Positions 58,487 to 64,000 of a stretch of DNA of 64,000 nucleotides are shown here, in pieces. The notes under the pieces are model-generated. The model was given only the letters and a program-made list of their open reading frames with translations, had not been told where the DNA came from and ran no database searches. This DNA is from Holophagae bacterium (GTDB lineage: Bacteria > Acidobacteriota > Holophagae > Acanthopleuribacterales > Acanthopleuribacteraceae). The translations under genes and the position numbers were made by a program. Location: NCBI GenBank assembly GCA_030429565.1, contig JAUIFE010000037.1, positions 1-64,000 of the forward strand, in the 5' to 3' direction. The first letter of the stretch is position 1. Each line of letters opens with the position of its first letter.

Positions 58487-59676
58487 GTTCGTCCTCGTTA
58501 GGGATACACCAAGGCCGCAAAACCGCGCGGCGCCCGTCGGCGGAACAGGCAGCATGGCTTGTGGTTGGTTGACGGCGGGTTGGGGGCCCCGTCGTCGAAC
58601 GACGCGAGTTGTATCGGGTGGCGCCACCGACTGGGAAGGTCGACAACGGTTCCTGGTTGGGTCTCGGCAGAGACGCGCGCATTGGGGAATGGGTGTTGAG
58701 AATCACCGTGTCAAGGGGGAGCGACACGATAATCAGTTTTGCTAGGGTTGAGTCAGGGGTAAAGCAAAAAGAGGACGCGACAAATGCGCATCACATCACG
58801 AATGAAGGGTAACAGGTAGGAAAATATAATGTTTGGCGAATGAGCGCAACCTGTACCACGGCCCGACTCCTTTTCTAAATTCCACGCAGTATACCCAATC
58901 CCGCCGCGCGGAACAACCCTCAGGCACCGCTTTCCCCGGTTTTTTTCCAGGCACCCCAAATTTCGACCCAACCCGTGCCTTTGTCCACCCATCGTTGCCA
59001 CGCCAGATTAAAGGGTTTTGGCCTGATGCCGGCGCATATTTTTGTTCACTAGAATAACAAACACAAATCCAGTCTAAAAAACAAGTTCTTCTCGCACAAA
59101 CATGAGCCGCGACACGCTTTTTAATGAGACACGCCGCCAGGCTATCCGTTGACCGACCAAGCTTACTTGTTGTTTATATCTAAACATTTAGAGTTATAAA
59201 CCAAGTACCACAACGGCCTTTAATCCCAACCCATACTTCCTGGCCACCTCCCACCAGGATCCTTTGGCAACCTTGACCCGCCACCCAAAGCAATACCGGA
59301 TCACACCGCAACCTACCCGGCGAAAGGCATGGCCAAAGGCATTTAGAGCAAAAAAAGCGCTTGACCTTTCTTCTTTTTGTTATTTAATTAAACAAACAAC
59401 CCATCAGAACCGGCCGAACGTGGCCGCAATCACAGATTTTTGACCGCAATCCGCGCGATGGTTTTAGGGAGCTCGTCACTGCCGATAACCGCCCTCTACC
59501 GCACGGCTCGTCGGTTTCGCCCGGTTTTCTCGGGTTCTTTCGTTTTCGTTCTGTTACTTAACAAAAAATCGGCAATTTCTTTCGGTGCTTTTAGTTTCTT
59601 AAACATAAGACGTTGCACCGATCCGAAACACCCGCGCGTGTTTCGTACTTTTGTTTTTCTTGTGAGGAGAGAAAAC
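58487..59676. other. Long intergenic region upstream of the chitinase gene
   Basis: 1.19 kb, AT-richer than its surroundings near 59050-59400. No supported gene. The chitinase frame is open back to about 59440, but its true start is at 59677. A candidate promoter lies at 59361. Confidence 0.5.
59361..59389 (+). promoter_or_regulatory. Candidate sigma-70 promoter of the chitinase gene
   Basis: TTGACC at 59361-59366 with TTTAAT 16 bp downstream (59383-59388), within an AT-rich tract. It would give an untranslated leader of about 280 nt. Confidence 0.35.
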
Positions 59677-62037
59677 ATGATGCTTCCTTTAAACCGCCTT
59701 CGCGGCTGGTTCACGGCCTTCCTGTGCCTGATCACCGCAAGTGCTGCCTTGAACGCTCAAAACATCAATTACACAGTTGATTTTAACGTCGCTTCCGATT
59801 GGGGCAGCGGCCATACCGGCAACCTCGTTATTACCAACACCGGCTCCAGCCCGATTGAGGGCTGGGAACTCACCTTTAACTACGCATACAGCATTGATTC
59901 CGCTTGGAACGCCACACTCACCAGCGACGGCGCCAACAGCTACCGCCTCAGCGCTCCTGGCTGGAGCAGCACCATTGCACCCGGTGCTTCCGTCAGCGTC
60001 GGCTGGAACGGCAGCCCTGGCAATGTCACCGGTACCCCTACCGACTACCGCCTCAACGGCGCCGCGCCCGGCGGTGGTGACGGCGGTGACGGCGGCGACG
60101 GCGGCGACGGCGGCGATGGCTCTGACGGTTCCGATGGCTCTGACGGTTCCGATGGCTCTGACGGTTCCGATGGCTCTGACGGTTCCGATGGCGGAGACGG
60201 TTCCGATGGCGGAGACGGCGGAGATGGTTCCGACGGCGGTGACGGTGGCTCCTGTGTTGCAACCGCTTTTAATGTGTCAACCGCCTGGAACGGCGGCTTT
60301 GGCGGCGAGTACGTCGTCGAAAACACCTCCAACCAAACCCTGAGCAACTGGACGCTCATCGTCGACCACGATGTCCAAGTCGGCTCTCACTGGAACGGCA
60401 CCATCACCATGGGCGCCGACGGTTACGAAGTTCGCCCTACCTCTTGGAACAGCACCCTCGCTCCCGGCGCCAAAGCGACCATCGGTTTTAACGGCACCTT
60501 TGTCGGCCAAGAAGTCCCCCGCCCCATGAGCATGCGTTTACTGGGTTCCGATGACTGCGGCGGCGACGGTTCTGACGGCGGCGACGGCGGCGATAACGGC
60601 GACGGTGGTGACGGCGGCGATAACGGCGACGGTGGTGACGGCGGCGATAACGGCGACGGTGGTGACGGCGGCGATAACGGCGACGGTGGTGACGGCGGCG
60701 ATAACGGCGACGGTGGTGACGGTTCCGACGGCACGGATGGTGGCGATGGTTCCGACGGCACGGATGGTGGCGATGGTTCCGACGGCGGCGACGGCGGCGA
60801 TGGTTCCGACGGCGGCGACGGCGGTGATGGTTCCGACGGCGGCGACGGCGGCGGCGATTATGGTCGTCGCGTTGTGGCCTACTACACCGCATGGAGCATT
60901 TACGGTCGCAACTTCCAAGTAGCCGATATGCCAGGCGACAAAATCACCCACATCAACTACGCCTTTGCCAATATCTCCAGCGACAACGTCATCCAAATTG
61001 GCGACAGTTGGGCCGATATCGAAAAATCCTATCCTGGCGATACCTGGGACCAGCCCGTTCGCGGTAACTTCAACCAACTCGTCAAACTCAAACAACGTTA
61101 TCCTCATCTTAAGACGCTGATTTCGGTCGGTGGCTGGACTTGGTCAAAACGTTTCTCCGATGCCGCTTTGACTGACGCTTCGCGCCGTAAGTTCGCCGCA
61201 TCTTGTATCGACTTCATTCGCCAGTACCAATTCGACGGCGTCGACTTGGATTGGGAATACCCCGTCGGCGGTGGTTTGCCCGACAACATCTACCGTCCCG
61301 AAGACAAACAAAACTACACCTTGTTGCTGGCCGAATTACGCCGTCAACTCAACGACTTGGAACGCGAAATGGGTCAAGAGTACCTGTTGACCGTTGCTGT
61401 TGGTGCCGGTTACGACAAAATCGCCAACTTGGAAGTTCGCAAAATGGCCGAAATCCTCGATTTCATCAACGTCATGACCTACGACTTCCACGGCGCGTGG
61501 GAAAACACCGCCAACCACCACTCCCCCTTGTACGCCAATCCCGACGATCCCAACCCCAACCCTGACATCCGCGCCAAGTACAACACGCATTCGGCGCTGC
61601 AGGGTTACCTGGACGGCGGCGCACCCGCCAACAAACTGGTTGTCGGCATTCCGTTCTACGGCCGCGCCTGGAAGGGTGTTCCCGCCGCCAACGGCGGTTT
61701 GTTCGGTACCGGCAACGGTGTCCCGCCAGGCACCTGGGATGACTGGGCTTCCGGCGCGACCGGCGTCAACGACTACTGGGAAATCGCCGATTTCGCGCGC
61801 AGCGGCAACTACACCCGCCACTGGGACGACGTTGCCAAGGCACCGTATCTGTACAGCCCAAGCCAACACGGCGGCCACTTCATCAGCTATGAAGACAAAG
61901 AGTCGCTCAACATCAAACTGGAATACCTGAAGCGTCGCGGCTTAGGCGGCGTCATGTTCTGGGAAATTTCAGCCGATGATCGCAGCTTCGGTCCCGATTC
62001 CTTGACAGACACCATCTATCGCGGTCTCAACCCGTAA
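59677..62037 (+). CDS. Secreted chitinase: CBM2-CBM2-GH18 with Asp/Gly-rich linkers
   Basis: 786 residues. The signal peptide ends near SAALNAQ. Two CBM2-type carbohydrate-binding domains follow (about 27-128 and 195-290; tryptophans in SAWNATLTS, GWNGSPG, SHWNGTITM). Between and after them lie repetitive Gly/Asp/Ser/Asn linkers (DGS repeats, then five copies of GGDNGDGGD). The GH18 domain (about 395-786) has the catalytic motif DGVDLDWE at 520-527, with Glu527 as acid, and MTYDFHGAWENTANHHSPL. It should hydrolyse chitin outside the cell. The ATG at 59677 follows GAGGAG; a longer upstream frame lacks a signal peptide. Confidence 0.93.
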   Translation: MMLPLNRLRGWFTAFLCLITASAALNAQNINYTVDFNVASDWGSGHTGNLVITNTGSSPIEGWELTFNYAYSIDSAWNATLTSDGANSYRLSAPGWSSTIAPGASVSVGWNGSPGNVTGTPTDYRLNGAAPGGGDGGDGGDGGDGGDGSDGSDGSDGSDGSDGSDGSDGSDGGDGSDGGDGGDGSDGGDGGSCVATAFNVSTAWNGGFGGEYVVENTSNQTLSNWTLIVDHDVQVGSHWNGTITMGADGYEVRPTSWNSTLAPGAKATIGFNGTFVGQEVPRPMSMRLLGSDDCGGDGSDGGDGGDNGDGGDGGDNGDGGDGGDNGDGGDGGDNGDGGDGGDNGDGGDGSDGTDGGDGSDGTDGGDGSDGGDGGDGSDGGDGGDGSDGGDGGGDYGRRVVAYYTAWSIYGRNFQVADMPGDKITHINYAFANISSDNVIQIGDSWADIEKSYPGDTWDQPVRGNFNQLVKLKQRYPHLKTLISVGGWTWSKRFSDAALTDASRRKFAASCIDFIRQYQFDGVDLDWEYPVGGGLPDNIYRPEDKQNYTLLLAELRRQLNDLEREMGQEYLLTVAVGAGYDKIANLEVRKMAEILDFINVMTYDFHGAWENTANHHSPLYANPDDPNPNPDIRAKYNTHSALQGYLDGGAPANKLVVGIPFYGRAWKGVPAANGGLFGTGNGVPPGTWDDWASGATGVNDYWEIADFARSGNYTRHWDDVAKAPYLYSPSQHGGHFISYEDKESLNIKLEYLKRRGLGGVMFWEISADDRSFGPDSLTDTIYRGLNP
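60583..60720 (+). repeat. 27-bp coding minisatellite in the chitinase linker
   Basis: Five essentially perfect copies of a 27-bp unit encoding GGDNGDGGD. A shorter 18-bp-period repeat (SDGSDG) occurs in the first linker at about 60120-60200. Such arrays can change copy number by slippage, altering linker length without breaking the frame. Confidence 0.85.
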
Positions 62038-62053
62038 CCCTGTTCCCATCCAA

Positions 62054-62112
62054 GGACGAGGTTTCCCGCCTCGTCCCTCCTGGCTGCCGACCGCCATCGG
62101 CAGCCTTTTTTA
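62054..62112 (+). terminator. Double-hairpin terminator
   Basis: Stem GGACGAGG/CCTCGTCC at 62054-62076, then GGCTGCCGA/TCGGCAGCC at 62082-62105 followed by TTTTTT, just after the chitinase stop. Confidence 0.9.
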
Positions 62113-62168
62113 TGCCACCAGCAACCAGCTTGAACCCATCGAGGGTGGCCGAGCCACCGGATCAACAA

Positions 62169-62564
62169 CTAGAAGCCATCGCCCTCGCCAAATCCGTCTT
62201 CGTCCCCAAAATATGCAAACAGGAATTCGAGAAACGTCTCGCGCTCAACGTCCTCGACATCCCCCCGCGGATCCACACAAACGACATGCCCGCTATCGGC
62301 CACATCAAAACAATAAACATAACCTTGGCCGTCATCACAAAAGGGCAGCAAGCGGGCCGGCGCCGTGATCTTGAAATAGACATCCTCCAAAGCGATCGGC
62401 CCTTCGTAGAAAATCAACGATCCCGAATCACCAAAACCGTACTGCTCCAAAAATGAAAAGTACGCCTCGGGCAAACCGGGAAAATCCTTTTTTAGTTTTT
62501 CCAAACTTTGGTGGTCCAAAGGCTGCATGCCTGCTGCATCAAGATCCATAAATGCGTCGAACAT
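62169..62564 (-). CDS. SMI1/KNR4 (SUKH) family protein
   Basis: 131 residues from the ATG at 62564. The SUKH fold is suggested by LEKLKKDFPGLPEAYFSFLEQYGFG and LIFYEGPIALEDVYF, then PFCDDGQGYVYCFDVADSGHVVCVDPRGD. Bacterial SUKH proteins are often immunity proteins to polymorphic toxins; no toxin gene is seen here. A GTG at 62618 would extend it 18 residues into the adjacent repeat field, where the start codon is part of the repeat unit; the ATG is preferred. The acidic tail ends FGDEDGFGEGDGF. Confidence 0.8.
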   Translation of the reverse strand: MFDAFMDLDAAGMQPLDHQSLEKLKKDFPGLPEAYFSFLEQYGFGDSGSLIFYEGPIALEDVYFKITAPARLLPFCDDGQGYVYCFDVADSGHVVCVDPRGDVEDVERETFLEFLFAYFGDEDGFGEGDGF

Positions 62565-62619
62565 CGAAACCGCCCCCCACAAGCCGACACCCTTCTTTAT
62601 TAAATTAAGCCAGGACACC

Positions 62620-63250
62620 CACTAATAAATTAAGCCAGGACACCCACTAATAAGCCAGAACACCCACTGTTTTTTTCCTAGCCAGAAGGCGTGCACGAAG
62701 CCAGGAGCCCAAGCCAGGACACCCACTTTTTGTTGCCGGAGCCCAAGCCAGGACACCTAATAAGCCAGGACACCCACTGTTTTTTTCCTAGCCAGAAGGC
62801 GTGCACGAAGCCAGGAGCCCAAGCCAGGAGCCCAAGCCAGGACACCCACTTTTTGTTGCCGAGCAGAGCATCAAGCCTGGACAAGATGCTTCCACTTTTT
62901 AGCCGTTCCGAACCCAAGCCAGGAGGAGCCCAAGCCAGGACACCCACTTTTTGTTGCCGAGCAGAGCATCAAGCCTGGACAAGATGCTTCCACTTTTTAG
63001 CCGTTCCGAACCCAAGCCAGGAGAGCCCAAGCCAGAGCCCAAGCCAGGACACCCACTTTTTGTTGCCGGAGCCCAAGCCAAGACACCCACTTTTTGTTGC
63101 CGAGCAGAGCATCAAGCCTGGACAAGATGCTTCCACTTTTTAGCCGTTCCGAGCCCAAGCCAGGAGAGCCCAAGCCAGGACACCCACTTTTTGTTGCCGA
63201 GCAGAGCATCAAGCCTGGACAAGATGCTTCCACTTTTTAGCCGTTCCGAC
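62620..63250. repeat. Nested repeat field built on CCAGGACACCCAC
   Basis: Short motif AGCCAGGACACCCACT is repeated many times in one orientation. It is embedded in a longer unit of about 80-100 bp that adds TTTTTGTTGCCGAGCAGAGC, CATCAAGCCTGGACAAGATG and CTTCCACTTTTTAGCCGTTC. At least four long copies lie between 62825 and 63250, in addition to shorter ones. Frames run through it but show no protein family, so it is treated as non-coding. Confidence 0.85.
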
Positions 63251-63505
63251 ATTTCATTAATAGGAAAACGGAAGAATAACAATTATAACGAATAGGGCAT
63301 GGGATAAATTAGCCGAAAACCAAGCATTTTTTTCAAACAAGCCTACGGTTCCAGGCAGCAGTCCCCATTGTTCGGTGTAGGGATATTTTGATTGTTTAAA
63401 GCTTTGGTATGCTTTGCTCGATGCTTGAACAGCGCTGTGGTTTTCCAGTTCGAAATCTCACCATCTGTAAACCTTGTTTTAAATAACTTTCAATACAAAG
63501 CCAAT
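63070..63505. repeat. 495-bp-period segmental duplication, copy 1
   Basis: Copy 1 of a direct repeat whose second copy begins at 63565. It contains two of the long units followed by about 260 bp of AT-rich non-repeat sequence (from CATTTCATTAATAGGAAAAC). The 60 bp between the copies (63506-63564) is the rest of the period. Confidence 0.88.
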
Positions 63506-63564
63506 CCAAAGCGCGTCACAAAGAAGGCTTGAATAGGATAAAATCGCTATTGAGGAGGTATCAC

Positions 63565-64000
63565 AGCCCAAGCCAGGACACCCACTTTTTGTTGCCGAGC
63601 AGAGCATCAAGCCTGGACAAGATGCTTCCACTTTTTAGCCGTTCCGAGCCCAAGCCAGGAGAGCCCAAGCCAGGACACCCACTTTTTGTTGCCGAGCAGA
63701 GCATCAAGCCTGGACAAGATGCTTCCACTTTTTAGCCGTTCCGACATTTCATTAATAGGAAAACGGAAGAATAACAATTATAACGAATAGGGCATGGGAT
63801 AAATTAGCCGAAAACCAAGCATTTTTTTCAAACAAGCCTACGGTTCCAGGCAGCAGTCCCCATTGTTCGGTGTAGGGATATTTTGATTGTTTAAAGCTTT
63901 GGTATGCTTTGCTCGATGCTTGAACAGCGCTGTGGTTTTCCAGTTCGAAATCTCACCATCTGTAAACCTTGTTTTAAATAACTTTCAATACAAAGCCAAT
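63565..64000. repeat. 495-bp-period segmental duplication, copy 2 (runs off window)
   Basis: Almost identical to 63070-63505 at an offset of exactly 495 bp. The identity still holds at the last base of the window, so the duplication continues and may be a longer tandem array. Confidence 0.88.

Noticed and set aside
60045..61107. Pro/Ser- and Arg/His-rich antisense frames in the chitinase linkers
   Set aside because: They arise from translating the repetitive linker DNA on the other strand.
62678..63735. Frames of 60-150 codons through the terminal repeat field on both strands
   Set aside because: Translation products are only the DNA repeat read through; several frames are open at once and none has a start signal or family.

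Overview
The window looks like the chromosome of a Gram-negative, predatory or host-associated bacterium of mid-50s GC content. It encodes an outer-membrane beta-barrel protein, exported proteases and a chitinase, Tat-type DUF1501 proteins, an MCP, a periplasmic-propeller GGDEF protein and a type III secretion-type chaperone. Paired DUF1800/DUF1501 genes and propeller sensors would fit Acidobacteriota (for example the marine Holophagae/Acanthopleuribacter group). That placement is a guess, because there is no rRNA or other marker here. No tRNA or rRNA gene was recognised.

Region 1 (1-2240) is a repeat island: an IS200/Y1-type transposase between long inverted repeats, palindromes and 53-bp tandem repeats. 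Region 2 (2241-13652, all minus strand) is the centrepiece. It is a probable operon encoding a scaffold-like protein with a degenerate trypsin-like region, a MoxR-type AAA+ ATPase, a vWA-like protein fused to an FGE/SUMF1 (C-type-lectin fold) domain, three stand-alone FGE-domain proteins, an HRDC-type DGR accessory protein and a DGR reverse transcriptase, plus a template repeat (TR). All four FGE proteins end in a variable region (VR). VR/TR differences fall almost only on TR adenines, and each VR is followed by a conserved hairpin module missing from the TR. This is a diversity-generating retroelement feeding a MoxR/vWA-type conflict (self/non-self sensing) system. The RT gene is cut in two by a 219-bp terminal-inverted-repeat element, so the diversifier may now be frozen.

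Region 3 (13.9-26.9 kb) is mostly ordinary: a CbrC-like protein, LysR regulator plus SDR, PEBP protein, ATP-grasp enzyme, CNNM/CBS membrane protein, propeller-GAF-GGDEF cyclase, outer-membrane barrel, MCP and RidA. Region 4 (27.0-31.2 kb) encodes a 1210-residue protein with a complete USP-type (C19) deubiquitinase signature beside a CesT-like secretion chaperone, a strong candidate for a secreted effector acting on eukaryotic cells. Region 5 (31.7-42.6 kb) has an epimerase, a lysyl-endopeptidase-like serine protease, a metzincin-LRR protein, an MscS channel and a sigma-54 response regulator. Region 6 (43.3-54.4 kb) carries two paralogous DUF1800-DUF1501 gene pairs, the first proteins being large PA14/LamG exported proteins. 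Region 7 (54.4-64 kb) has an NrtR-like Nudix regulator, two coupled Cys/Met-metabolism PLP enzymes, a CBM2-CBM2-GH18 chitinase, a SUKH-family protein and a repeat field with a 495-bp-period segmental duplication running off the window end.

Many starts are TTG or GTG and were chosen by Shine-Dalgarno position. All domain calls come from reading motifs by eye; no search was run.
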